DNA of 27,304 nucleotides from CAIQJJ01 sp964606085. GTDB lineage: Bacteria; Chloroflexota; Anaerolineae; Anaerolineales; UBA4823. The notes beneath the pieces are model-generated. The model had not been told where the DNA came from. It saw only the letters and a program-made list of their open reading frames with translations, and did not search any database. Of this stretch, positions 8,426 through 15,552 are shown one piece after another. The position numbers and the translations under genes are program-made. Position 1 is the stretch's first letter. Each line of letters opens with the position of its first letter. The stretch spans positions 1 to 27,304 of the forward strand of contig CAZSFD010000070.1 in NCBI GenBank assembly GCA_964606085.1. Direction: 5' to 3'.

Positions 8426-8836
8426 TTACCAATCGTCGCTGCGGCGTTCGCCACCACGGTTGCTGCCACCGCCACGATTGTAACCGCCGCCGCCACCGCC
8501 ACCGCGGTTGTAACCGCCGCCACCACCGCTACCGCTACCGCTACCGCCACCGCGATTGTAGCCACCACCGCCAGCAGGGCGTTGGGGGCGTTCTTCGCGC
8601 GGGCGGGCTTCATTCACGGTCAGGGCGCGGCCCATCCATTCCTTGCCATTCAAAGCAAGGATAGCGGCATTGGCTTCGTCGTTGTTCGACATCTCAACAA
8701 AGGCAAAACCCTTCGAGCGACCGGTGGCTTTGTCTTTGATGATCGCCACAGAAGCAACCTCACCATAATTGCCAAACGCCTGGCGCAGATCGTCTTCACT
8801 GGCTTTGAACGACAAATTTCCAACATAAATGTTCAT
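8426..8836 (-). CDS. Glycine-rich single-RRM RNA-binding protein
   Basis: 136-residue RNA-binding protein. RNP2 (IYVGNL, 3-8) and RNP1 (KGFAFVEM, 42-49) define one complete RRM over residues 1-80. The tail (about 88-136) is built of GGYNRGGG-type repeats, an RGG-like low-complexity segment, and ends acidic/basic. Relatives in cyanobacteria and Chloroflexota are small RNA chaperones, several of them cold-induced. The ATG at 8836 has GTAGGAG 8-14 nt upstream and opens exactly at the RRM; an in-frame extension to 8875 lacks a ribosome site. The gene has its own terminator and a long leader, so it is a single-gene unit. Confidence 0.93.
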   Translation of the reverse strand: MNIYVGNLSFKASEDDLRQAFGNYGEVASVAIIKDKATGRSKGFAFVEMSNNDEANAAILALNGKEWMGRALTVNEARPREERPQRPAGGGGYNRGGGSGSGSGGGGGYNRGGGGGGGYNRGGGSNRGGERRSDDW

Positions 8837-9066
8837 TTTGAAACTCCTACAAAAAACTGATGAATGGTAATCCATTCGAGGTTAAAACCATGGCCCGGCG
8901 CTTTGTTGCCGATTGTAGCCATCATCCCACAAGGACATTGAGGGGCAAATTTTTCAACGACTGCACTTCAATGCCCAGTCCGGTGGGACATCAACCCGAA
9001 CGGCCAAACACTGGCCCCCGTAAGGCGAGACATCAGCATCTATGGCAATCAACAGCCCGCATTATA
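8837..9066 (-). promoter_or_regulatory. Candidate promoter and about 220-nt 5' leader of the RRM gene
   Basis: On the minus strand TATAAT lies at 9066-9061 with only a weak -35. Transcription from there would give a leader of roughly 220 nt. The leader contains a GGCCA/TGGCC hairpin near its 5' end, a TCCCAC/GTGGGA pair further in, and a 6-bp hairpin GAATGG-ATTA-CCATTC (8877-8862) about 12 nt before the ribosome site. Long structured leaders are typical of cold-shock genes; whether this one acts as a switch is not known. Confidence 0.4.
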
Positions 9067-9111
9067 CCCGTCCAGACCTTAACTGTATAGGCAGGAAAAT
9101 GGTGGCAGTTC

Positions 9112-10188
9112 TCAAGGTCTGGCAATCAAACCCATATTGACGAGAAGTTCGGCGTTATACAGCGAACCGCCGGCTGCGCCGCGCACCGTGTTGTGCGAAA
9201 AGACCACGAACTTGAGCGTAAACAACGGGTCGGGGCGCACGCGGCCAACCACGGTGGCCTGGCCCTTACCAGTGCTGCGTTCGAGGCGCGGCTGCGGCTG
9301 GTCGGGGGCGGTGCGTACCACAATGACGGGATCGGGCGAGAAGGGCAGACCGCGGCTAACCTCCGGGCCGCGATATTCGCGGAAGACCTGCATGGCCTCC
9401 TCAGGCGTGGCGGGCGTGCCGAGTTCCACGCTGACGCAGACGGTATGGCCGTCAGCCACGGGGACGCGGTTGGTGTGGGCAGAAGCGCCGTAGTCAGCCA
9501 GGTCTATCGTCTCGCCGTTGAACGTGCCGAGCATCTTTTTCGGCTCCCACTCCACCTTCTCTTCCTCGCCGCCGATGTAGGGAATGACGTTATCAAGGAT
9601 GTCATAGGAGGCCACGCCGGGGTAACCCGCCCCCGAAATAGCCTGCATCGAGACGGCAAAGACCTTCTTCAACCCGAAGGCGTTTTGCAGGGCCTTGAGG
9701 GCGATGGTCATGCCGGTGCTGGTGCAGTTGGGGTTGGTGACGATGAAGCCCGGCCAGCCGCGCTTCTGGCGCTGCACGCTGACGATGGCGGCGTGTTCGG
9801 CGTTGGCTTCGGGCAGCAGGATGGGCACGTCGGCTTCCTTGCGGTAGGCCGAGGCATTCGAGCAGACACCAACGCCCTTTTTCGCCAGTTCAGGTTCCAC
9901 GTCTTTGGCCGTATCGGCAGGCAGCGCCGAGAAGGCCACGGCCACGTTGTAATCGGCGGGCAGGGTGGGCAGCACACGCATGTTGGCGGCCCAGGCGGGC
10001 ATCTCGGTGTTCATCAGCCAGTGGCAGGCCTCGCCATAGATGCGGCCCGCTGAACGGTCGGAACCAGTCAGGGTAGTGACTTCGAACCAGGGGTGGTTAT
10101 CGAGCAGTTGGATGAAGCGCTGGCCCACTGTGCCAGTGGCGCCGAGAACGGCTACGGGGATTTTAGGGGAAAGGGGTTGAGGGGACAT
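9112..10188 (-). CDS. asd: Aspartate-semialdehyde dehydrogenase (archaeal/fungal-type)
   Basis: 358-residue enzyme that reduces aspartyl-4-phosphate with NADPH to aspartate semialdehyde, the branch point to Lys, Met, Thr and Ile. The Rossmann loop GATGTVGQRF is at 16-25. The catalytic Cys155 is in NPNCTSTG, the substrate-binding His238 lies in SAHTNR, and SGAGYPGVAS (185-194) is conserved. The NPNC-T-S-T form and length place it in the archaeal/fungal branch, not the typical E. coli branch. The ATG at 10188 has GGAG 9-12 nt upstream. It lies 63 nt downstream of the PEP-binding protein gene and may belong to the same transcript, which is of interest because a threonine-type leader precedes the run. 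Confidence 0.95.
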   Translation of the reverse strand: MSPQPLSPKIPVAVLGATGTVGQRFIQLLDNHPWFEVTTLTGSDRSAGRIYGEACHWLMNTEMPAWAANMRVLPTLPADYNVAVAFSALPADTAKDVEPELAKKGVGVCSNASAYRKEADVPILLPEANAEHAAIVSVQRQKRGWPGFIVTNPNCTSTGMTIALKALQNAFGLKKVFAVSMQAISGAGYPGVASYDILDNVIPYIGGEEEKVEWEPKKMLGTFNGETIDLADYGASAHTNRVPVADGHTVCVSVELGTPATPEEAMQVFREYRGPEVSRGLPFSPDPVIVVRTAPDQPQPRLERSTGKGQATVVGRVRPDPLFTLKFVVFSHNTVRGAAGGSLYNAELLVNMGLIARP

Positions 10189-10220
10189 GGGAAATTCTCC
10201 TTTGAAAAAATACGATACGC

Positions 10221-10239
10221 TGGTTTCGACAGGCTCACC
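10221..10239 (-). repeat. Short dispersed repeat, second copy of GAGCCTGTCGA motif
   Basis: Reverse complement reads GTGAGCCTGTCGAAACC, sharing the GAGCCTGTCGARACC core with 8320-8334. It sits in the short gap between the PEP-binding protein gene and asd, immediately upstream of the asd ribosome site. Confidence 0.5.
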
Positions 10240-10251
10240 CAACGAGAGCAG

Positions 10252-12585
10252 TTAAATCAGATACGCCAACCCCACCTGCCCATCCATCACCAAATCGAGC
10301 TGGCGGCCGGGGCGTTCGGTGGGAATGTGGATGATTTTGATGCAGGCGCTGGCGGGCGAAGCGCCTCGCTCAGGCAGGAGGGCCGAAAATTGGTCGGACG
10401 CCTGGCTAAGAAATTCCGTGTTGAGGAAATCGGCGGGGTCATCGGGGCTGACGGCCAGAGGGTAAATCTGCGTCTCGACCAAATCCTGGAAAAAGTGCGT
10501 GCCGTAGGATGGCTCGGAGTTGTAACCGCGCTGCGAAACGGCCAGTTCGATCAGGGCGCGCGTGTTGAAAATATCGGCATAAGTGACGGGGACGCCCTGC
10601 ATGTAGTCGGACGAACCCCAGCGGCCAGGGCCGATCAGCAGGAAGGTTTTGTCTTCCAGGGCCTTGTTGATGTGGCCGATCAGCCTCGCAACGTCGGTGT
10701 AGTCGCGCGGCGTGCCGAGGGCGTGGTAGGCCGCGGGGTCAACGGAGACGATGTATTCGATGTTGCTGACCGAACCCTGCGGTACCATTTTGCTGCAACG
10801 GAAAACCTGGTCTACGGCGGACACGTCGGTTGGCACCGGGCGGATTTGCGTCTCGCGGGCGATGCCGCGGTTCTGCGGGCGGCACTGCAGCAGGTGAAAC
10901 TTCAGTTCCGGTTTGGGGCGGCCCGGCAGCACCGAGACGGCAAATTCCACATCCACCGGCAGTTGGTACTGCTCGGCCAACAGCGCCAGGATTTGCTTCA
11001 TCACCGGCACGAAGTCGCTGCGCTGCAGGAGCGTGTCGAAGGTCAGCACCAGTTGGTCGGGGGTGACGCTGGTGCCGAGGGTGAGCGGTGGGCGGATGGT
11101 GTCGCCGTCATCAATGGATGCCACCCAGCGCAGCGAGTGAAATTCGGGACCGAGGATGTCTTCGAGCGGCTGGGTGACGAACTGGTTGTTTTGCAAATCG
11201 AGCATGTCTATGAAATGCTGCGAATAATAGCGAATGGTTTTGCGCGTCACCTCGGGGCGCAATTGCGGGTGGCTGAGGTAGATCATGCGCGGGTAGTCGT
11301 TGGCCACGCGATCCACCGCCCGCGTGCCCAGGCCCATCACCAGGCGCACGAAGCCTTCCTCGCGCTTGAGGCGCGGGTTCCAGGTGATGGGGCTGTAACT
11401 GTACCCCACGCCGGCCGCGGTAGGGAAGTAATGCTGTTTGTGGCGCTGCCCCTGAACTTCTTGCAGCAAAATCGCCATGCGTTCGTCGTAATCAATCAAC
11501 CCCATGCGGCGGCGGTACATCAGCGCATCTGGGCCGTACACGCTGGCATAGACGCGCCGGATGGCAAGCGTGAGGTCGCGTAAATTCTCTTTGAGCGTGC
11601 CCTGGTTGGGGCAGAAAAAGCTGACATATTTGCCCGCAAACGATGTGCCGAAGTTGTCTTCCAGCAGGCTCGACGAGCGCACAATCAGCGGTGTGTTGCC
11701 CAATTCCATCAGAATTTCGCGCAGGTGGTCGGCGATCTCTTCGGGGAAGCGGCCCTTCATATAGGCTTCCTGAATTTCCGGGTATTCGGCGCGAATCTGG
11801 TCGGCGGGCTTGTATTTCTGGTCGAGCAGTTCCACCTGGTTGAGGGCTAGAAAATCGTAGAACACGTCTGCGCCGAGGAAGTAAGAGCGCGGCAGCACGA
11901 TGCGCTCGAACACGTCGGGCGGGGCGGTGTTTTGCAAAATCTTGTAGGCCAGCAGCAGCCCCGCCGATTTGCCGCCGATCTTGCCGGTGCCGATGCGCTG
12001 GCTGAGGATATAGCGAAAATCGGCGCTGGTGAACCAGCGTTTGGCGATGCTGACGAAGGCCAACTGGTCGCTGATCAGGCTTTTGAGCAGCACGACGATC
12101 AGCTCTTGCAGGTGGTGGCTGACGCTTTGGCGCTGTTCGGGCGGCAGGGCCTCGTATTTTTCGGCCTGTTTGAGCACCATTTCGAGCGGGGCCAGTTCGG
12201 GGTTGAACATCAGGCCCTGACTGGACGAGATAGGCACATGGTTGGCCGGGTGCGCCACCACATCGTCAATGATGCGGATCAGCATCTCGCGCGGCAGGTT
12301 GTAGGCAAAGTAGAAATCGGTGAGGTGATCACGAATGAGGGCCAGGCGTTGCTGCCAGTTGGCGGCGCTTTCCTCGTAAAACGGGTCGCTCAGGCCCTCG
12401 CGCTCCTGCGACTGCACGGCCCGCTCTTCTACCTCCGCCTCGAACTGCTCCACCGTGATGATGCCGCGCTGAAACAACTCGGCACGCATTTGCCCGCGGA
12501 TACGCGCCGCCAGCATGGGATACTGGGCGATCAGCAGGTACAGGTTGAGTATTTTAGAAGATTCGTAAGGTAGAAGGCGGGCCAT
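10252..12585 (-). CDS. PEP/pyruvate-binding-domain protein (PPDK N-terminal-like), function unknown
   Basis: 777-residue protein. Residues 1-190 are a helical region I do not recognise. From about 200 it carries the ATP-grasp-like nucleotide-binding domain of PEP synthase and pyruvate phosphate dikinase: GKIGGKSAGLLLA (201-213) and VRSSSLLEDNFGTSFAGKY (302-320). The central swivelling domain with the catalytic phospho-His (TCHA-type motif) and the C-terminal PEP/pyruvate TIM barrel are not seen. Instead there is a conserved-looking C-terminal part with GPGRWGSSD and YGTHFFQDLVE. It may therefore phosphorylate or bind something other than pyruvate, or be regulatory. The ATG at 12585 has no clear ribosome site. 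It lies between gdh and asd on the same strand. Confidence 0.8.
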   Translation of the reverse strand: MARLLPYESSKILNLYLLIAQYPMLAARIRGQMRAELFQRGIITVEQFEAEVEERAVQSQEREGLSDPFYEESAANWQQRLALIRDHLTDFYFAYNLPREMLIRIIDDVVAHPANHVPISSSQGLMFNPELAPLEMVLKQAEKYEALPPEQRQSVSHHLQELIVVLLKSLISDQLAFVSIAKRWFTSADFRYILSQRIGTGKIGGKSAGLLLAYKILQNTAPPDVFERIVLPRSYFLGADVFYDFLALNQVELLDQKYKPADQIRAEYPEIQEAYMKGRFPEEIADHLREILMELGNTPLIVRSSSLLEDNFGTSFAGKYVSFFCPNQGTLKENLRDLTLAIRRVYASVYGPDALMYRRRMGLIDYDERMAILLQEVQGQRHKQHYFPTAAGVGYSYSPITWNPRLKREEGFVRLVMGLGTRAVDRVANDYPRMIYLSHPQLRPEVTRKTIRYYSQHFIDMLDLQNNQFVTQPLEDILGPEFHSLRWVASIDDGDTIRPPLTLGTSVTPDQLVLTFDTLLQRSDFVPVMKQILALLAEQYQLPVDVEFAVSVLPGRPKPELKFHLLQCRPQNRGIARETQIRPVPTDVSAVDQVFRCSKMVPQGSVSNIEYIVSVDPAAYHALGTPRDYTDVARLIGHINKALEDKTFLLIGPGRWGSSDYMQGVPVTYADIFNTRALIELAVSQRGYNSEPSYGTHFFQDLVETQIYPLAVSPDDPADFLNTEFLSQASDQFSALLPERGASPASACIKIIHIPTERPGRQLDLVMDGQVGLAYLI

Positions 12586-12598
12586 AAATTCATTTTGT

Positions 12599-12649
12599 GT
12601 AAGGCGAAATTTATTTCGCTTCGGTAGGGCGAAATAAATTTCGCCTTAC
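12599..12649. repeat. Perfect 21-bp inverted repeat with 9-nt loop (MITE/REP-like)
   Basis: The arms 12599-12619 and 12629-12649 are perfect reverse complements around the loop TTCGGTAGG. Each arm holds its own near-palindrome GCGAAATTTATTTCGC or its complement. It fills most of the 66-bp gap between gdh and the PEP-binding protein gene. No T-run follows the stem on the minus strand, so it is not a standard terminator, but such a stem could stabilise or process the mRNA between the two genes. Confidence 0.85.
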
Positions 12650-12651
12650 GG

Positions 12652-13905
12652 CTATGCCCAGCCGCGCAGACGGACGGCTTCGGCTACACGCTGAACGGCA
12701 ACGAGATAAGCCGCCAGGCGGTTGTGGACGCCCTTTTCCTGGGCCATGTTGTGAACGTTCCAGAAAGCGGCGGTCATTTTCTTGTCCAGGCGTTGGTGAA
12801 CGTCGGCTTCTTCCCAGTAGTAATCGTAGGCGTTTTGCACCATTTCAAAGTACGAAACCGTCACACCGCCGGCGTTGCACAGAAAATCGGGGATGACATA
12901 AGAACCTTTGGCGTGCAGGGCGTGGTCGGCTTCGGGGGTGGTGGGGCCGTTGGCGAGTTCGATGATGAACTTGCCTTTGACGTTGTCCACGTTATCGGCA
13001 TTAATGGCGTTTTCAAGCGCCGCCGGAACCAGCACGGTCACATCCAGTTCGAGCAGTTGTTCGTTGGTGACGAAGGTTGCGCCGGGGAAGTTGATCACCG
13101 AGCCGGTCTTGGCCTTGTGGGCGGAGACGGCCTTGAAATCTAACCCGGCGGGATTGTAGATGCCACCCTTCGAGTCGGAAACGGCTACAACCTTGAGGCC
13201 AAACATCTCTTCGCCGAGTTTGTGGGCGAACGAACCGGCGTTACCGTAGCCTTGAATGGCCGTGGTGGCGCCCTGGAGTTCCACGCCGAGGGCCTTGGCG
13301 GCCTCGCGCAGGCAGTACATCCCGCCGCGGGCGGTAGCGTCACCGCGACCGGCCGAGCCACCCAGGGCCAGCGGCTTACCGGTGATCATGCCAAACTCAT
13401 TATAGCCCTGCATCATCGAAAATTCATCCATCATCCAGGCCATGATCTGCGGGGTGGTGTACACATCTGGGGCCGGGACATCTTTTTCGAGGCCGACGAT
13501 GCGCCCCACCTGGCGGATGTAGGCGCGGCTCAGGCGTTCGAGTTCGCCCTGCGACAGGGATTTTGGGTCGCAAATGATGCCGCCCTTGCCGCCGCCGAGC
13601 GGAATATCCACCACGGCCGTTTTCCAGGTCATCCAGGCGGCCAGGGCGCGCACGGTGTCAATCGTCTCGCCGGAGTGGTAGCGGATGCCGCCCTTGTTGG
13701 GGCCACGCGCATCGTTGTATTGCACGCGAAAACCGTGGAAGATTTTCGTCGTGCCATCGTCCATCTTCACCGGCAGCGTGACGTGCAGTTCGCGCAGCGG
13801 CCAGCGCAGCAGTTCGTGGACGGCGGGGTCGAGTTGGAGCAGTTCGGCGGCTTCGTCCAGTTGCCGCTGCGCCATCTCGAAGGGGTTGAAGGGTTTGTTG
13901 CTCAT
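12652..13905 (-). CDS. gdhA: Glutamate dehydrogenase (Glu/Leu/Phe/Val dehydrogenase family)
   Basis: 417-residue cytoplasmic hexameric-type enzyme interconverting 2-oxoglutarate plus ammonia and glutamate. The substrate site shows GPNKGGIRYH (Lys71), WMTWK (Lys95), the catalytic lysine in PLGGGKGG (Lys107) and Asp147 in PAPDVYT. The nucleotide-binding domain starts with GYGNAGSFA. Cofactor preference cannot be fixed by eye. The ATG at 13905 has AGGAG 10-14 nt upstream; in-frame upstream extension is unsupported. The gene is the first after the Thr-rich leader and attenuator at 14147-14316, with about 240 nt in between that carry a palindromic repeat. Confidence 0.95.
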   Translation of the reverse strand: MSNKPFNPFEMAQRQLDEAAELLQLDPAVHELLRWPLRELHVTLPVKMDDGTTKIFHGFRVQYNDARGPNKGGIRYHSGETIDTVRALAAWMTWKTAVVDIPLGGGKGGIICDPKSLSQGELERLSRAYIRQVGRIVGLEKDVPAPDVYTTPQIMAWMMDEFSMMQGYNEFGMITGKPLALGGSAGRGDATARGGMYCLREAAKALGVELQGATTAIQGYGNAGSFAHKLGEEMFGLKVVAVSDSKGGIYNPAGLDFKAVSAHKAKTGSVINFPGATFVTNEQLLELDVTVLVPAALENAINADNVDNVKGKFIIELANGPTTPEADHALHAKGSYVIPDFLCNAGGVTVSYFEMVQNAYDYYWEEADVHQRLDKKMTAAFWNVHNMAQEKGVHNRLAAYLVAVQRVAEAVRLRGWA

Positions 13906-13938
13906 GGTGAAATCTCCTAATCTGTGGTGAGGAAAGAA

Positions 13939-14004
13939 TATCGCTGAGGCTGGCAAGGGCCGAGGCCTTGCAAGGCCGAATAGCCGTGAGGAATGTCAGC
14001 GATA
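13939..14004. repeat. Inverted repeats in the gdh upstream region
   Basis: TATCGCTGA (13939-13947) and TCAGCGATA (13996-14004) are perfect 9-bp inverted arms. Between them GGCCTTGCAAGGCC (13964-13977) is a perfect palindrome. Transcribed on the minus strand, this would form a branched structure just upstream of the gdh ribosome site. I cannot tell whether it is a regulatory RNA or part of the neighbouring repeat. Confidence 0.5.
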
Positions 14005-14026
14005 ACGGCGCGTCCAGACGCCGTGC

Positions 14027-14076
14027 CACCGATTGAAATCGGTGTCTGACATTTTGAAACCCGCTTAAGCGGGTTT
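14027..14076 (+). repeat. Composite palindromic repeat, copy A
   Basis: Two adjacent palindromes: CACCGATTGAAATCGGTG (14027-14044) and AAACCCGCTTAAGCGGGTTT (14057-14076). The same pair in the same order is found at 18052-18105, and in opposite orientation at 15424-15474. It lies between the attenuator and gdh. Confidence 0.85.
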
Positions 14077-14146
14077 TTATGGCCGCAGGCATTGGATTCA
14101 TCCGATGTCCACGGCTGATGATAGTTCGATATGTTAAAGTACCGAT

Positions 14147-14193
14147 AAACAAAACGGAGGCCGCTGGCGAACCGGGTTCGCTGGCAGCCTCCG
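14147..14193 (-). terminator. Intrinsic terminator of the Thr-leader attenuator
   Basis: On the minus strand CGGAGGC (14193-14187) pairs with GCCTCCG (14161-14155); one G-U and two G-C pairs continue the stem, then a 2x2 internal loop and the inner stem GCGAAC/GTTCGC with a 3-nt loop. UUUUGUUU follows (14154-14147). It begins 45 nt after the leader peptide stop codon, as in classical amino-acid attenuators. Just upstream GGTGGG/CCCACC (14229-14224 with 14204-14199) can form an alternative hairpin. Confidence 0.82.
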
Positions 14194-14238
14194 CAATTGG
14201 TGGGTGCTGTGGCAGGTTTTTCGCCCACCGCCCGCTTG

Positions 14239-14316
14239 CTACGACTGCCCGCCACCATTCCGGCGGGTGCCGGTGGTAGTCGTCGTGGTACGGGTGGTGG
14301 TAGTTGGGTAACGCAT
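14239..14316 (-). CDS. Threonine-rich leader peptide (25 codons, 11 Thr)
   Basis: ATG at 14316, TAG at 14241-14239. After M-R-Y-P come four Thr, one Arg, six Thr, Gly, Thr, and a short R/N/G-rich end. Eleven of 25 codons are Thr (ACC, ACG, ACT). The layout resembles the E. coli thr operon leader peptide, which also has Thr runs followed by a Thr-Gly-Asn-Gly-type end. A promoter lies about 30-58 nt upstream, a GAGAG that could serve as a weak ribosome site is 10-15 nt upstream, and an intrinsic terminator follows. Its last codons also form a CCCGCC/GGCGGG hairpin (14267-14262 with 14253-14248). Ribosome stalling at Thr codons when charged Thr-tRNA is scarce would be the expected switch. The Thr codons come from a GGT-rich stretch on the opposite strand, so low complexity alone is the main alternative explanation. 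Confidence 0.7.
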   Translation of the reverse strand: MRYPTTTTRTTTTTTGTRRNGGGQS

Positions 14317-14345
14317 TCAGGATTTCTCTCAAAAAGACTGGATAT

Positions 14346-14374
14346 AGTTTACAGAAATCCAAAATGACTGTCAT
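14346..14374 (-). promoter_or_regulatory. Candidate promoter of the Thr-leader, with overlapping operator-like palindrome
   Basis: On the minus strand ATGACA (14374-14369) and TAAACT (14351-14346) are 17 bp apart, matching 5/6 and 4/6 of the consensus hexamers. The predicted start is about 20-25 nt before the leader ATG. AATGAC-T-GTCATT (14363-14375) is a perfect inverted repeat covering the -35 box and could be a repressor site. Confidence 0.55.
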
Positions 14375-14409
14375 TGACAATAGCCCTGAAATTCCGATAG
14401 GAGATTTAG

Positions 14410-15345
14410 CTAGTTTGAACAAGCTGCCGGATCACCGCCAATTTTTAGCCCAATGATAAATTCAGCCGCATGGGCGACTGTATCCAGGGCGGCGTGAATG
14501 AGGATAGGGGCCAACAAGCTGCCCGTGCGCAGATAGAGCAAACCGGTGAACCAGCCAGCCGGGCTGAGGACGAGGATGGCATAGAGAACGGCATCAACCA
14601 AGCTGGGACTTCCGCCCAGCGGGCCGCCGCGGTCGCCTTTACGCAGGTACAGGCCGGGGGCGTGTGCCAGCCCGAACAGCAGCGACGCCAGACAAACCCC
14701 CGCCAGCGGCGACCCCAGGGCGTGTACCAGCCGCGTCTGCACGAACGCCCGAAAGAAGAACTCTTCCACCAGCCCCACTTCGACGATGTTCCACACAAAC
14801 GTAATAGCCAGACCCGCAGCCACGGCTCGTCCGCTGAACTGACGCTTGCGCAGCGCAGCCGCCCCACTGCCCGCCACCAGGTTGAACCCGCCAAAGGCCA
14901 GGCTGAGCACCAGCGCTGCCAGCAGTTGACCGAGCAGATCACCCCAGGTGAAGCCCAAATCGGCCCAACTGCTCTGCCACAGCAGGCGCAGGGCAACGAT
15001 GGGGATCAGCACAAACACCGGCAGCTTGAACAGGATGGCCGCCGCTTTCTCTTTGGCGAACTGCCCCTTCCAACTTACGGGCGTCTTGCGCAAAACCAGC
15101 AGCACCGTTACCACCCCCAGGTAGCCCAGGGTAAAGGCCAGTTCTGCCGTGGCAACGGTCTTCTCGACCACTACAGTTTCGACCGGCAGCGTGACCAAGC
15201 CCACCAGCCCGGTGAAGCCGACGCCAACGATCAGAATGACCAGGATGCTCTCGCCCAAGGGGAAGGTCTTGCGCCGCCAAAAGGCCAGCGCCAGGGCGGC
15301 GAGGTAGAGGATGGCGTAGGTGATGACAATGGGGTGGATGGGCAT
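14410..15345 (-). CDS. CPBP-family intramembrane metalloprotease (Rce1/CAAX-like)
   Basis: 311-residue polytopic membrane protein with about eight hydrophobic segments. The CPBP motifs are present in order: EEFFFRAFVQ (EExxxR motif 1), FGLAHAPG (His of motif 2) and ILIHAALD (His and Asp of motif 3). Family members include prenyl-protein endopeptidases in eukaryotes and immunity or signalling proteases in bacteria; no bacteriocin gene is nearby, so its role is open. The ATG at 15345 and an in-frame GTG at 15354 are both possible; neither has a strong ribosome site, and repeat copy B lies directly upstream. The stop is about 35 nt before the leader promoter on the same strand. Confidence 0.87.
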   Translation of the reverse strand: MPIHPIVITYAILYLAALALAFWRRKTFPLGESILVILIVGVGFTGLVGLVTLPVETVVVEKTVATAELAFTLGYLGVVTVLLVLRKTPVSWKGQFAKEKAAAILFKLPVFVLIPIVALRLLWQSSWADLGFTWGDLLGQLLAALVLSLAFGGFNLVAGSGAAALRKRQFSGRAVAAGLAITFVWNIVEVGLVEEFFFRAFVQTRLVHALGSPLAGVCLASLLFGLAHAPGLYLRKGDRGGPLGGSPSLVDAVLYAILVLSPAGWFTGLLYLRTGSLLAPILIHAALDTVAHAAEFIIGLKIGGDPAACSN

Positions 15346-15359
15346 GTTATTCACTGGCC

Positions 15360-15474
15360 GCCGTCGGTTTCAACCGACGGCTACGATAGAAAACCGACTC
15401 AAAGCCGGTTGGCGACCGGGTTCAACCCGCTTCAGCGGGTTTGATGCCGTTGTAGACGCCGATTTCAATCGGCG
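15360..15474 (-). repeat. Composite palindromic repeat, copy B (inverted, four palindromes)
   Basis: Four palindromes follow one another: GCCGTCGGTTTCAACCGACGGC-type (15360-15381), an imperfect AACCG...CGGTT (about 15391-15410), AACCCGCTTCAGCGGGTT (15424-15441) and GCCGATTTCAATCGGC (15458-15473). Read on the minus strand the last two reproduce the order and spacing of copies A and C. All hairpins of the CCG type share a TTGAAA centre. It fills most of the gap upstream of the CPBP protease gene. Confidence 0.85.
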
Positions 15475-15552
15475 GCGATGTGTAGCTGAGCAAGCATCTT
15501 GGATTAAAAATCGCCCTGCGCGGCGCCAAGCCGGAGGGCGATGATAAATAGA

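Noticed and set aside
8457..8575. Regular CCGCC/ACCGC repeats as a non-coding tandem array
   Set aside because: They encode the GGYNRGGG tail of the RRM protein in frame, up to its stop codon.
9193..10053. 286-codon plus-strand open frame opposite asd
   Set aside because: Shadow of the asd coding strand, without family similarity or a ribosome site.
10093..11583. 496-codon plus-strand open frame opposite the PEP-binding protein gene
   Set aside because: It runs antisense to a gene with clear domain motifs; its His/Gln/Val/Gly-rich composition is what high-GC third positions of the other strand produce, and no motif or ribosome site supports it.
12599..12649. The inverted repeat as intrinsic terminator of gdh
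   Set aside because: The stem is strong but no T-run follows it on the minus strand.
13658..14422. 254-codon minus-strand frame spanning the Thr leader, the repeats and the gdh start
   Set aside because: It reads through a terminator hairpin and palindromic repeats and overlaps gdh in another frame; the Thr-leader reading frame and the gdh start at 13905 explain the region better.
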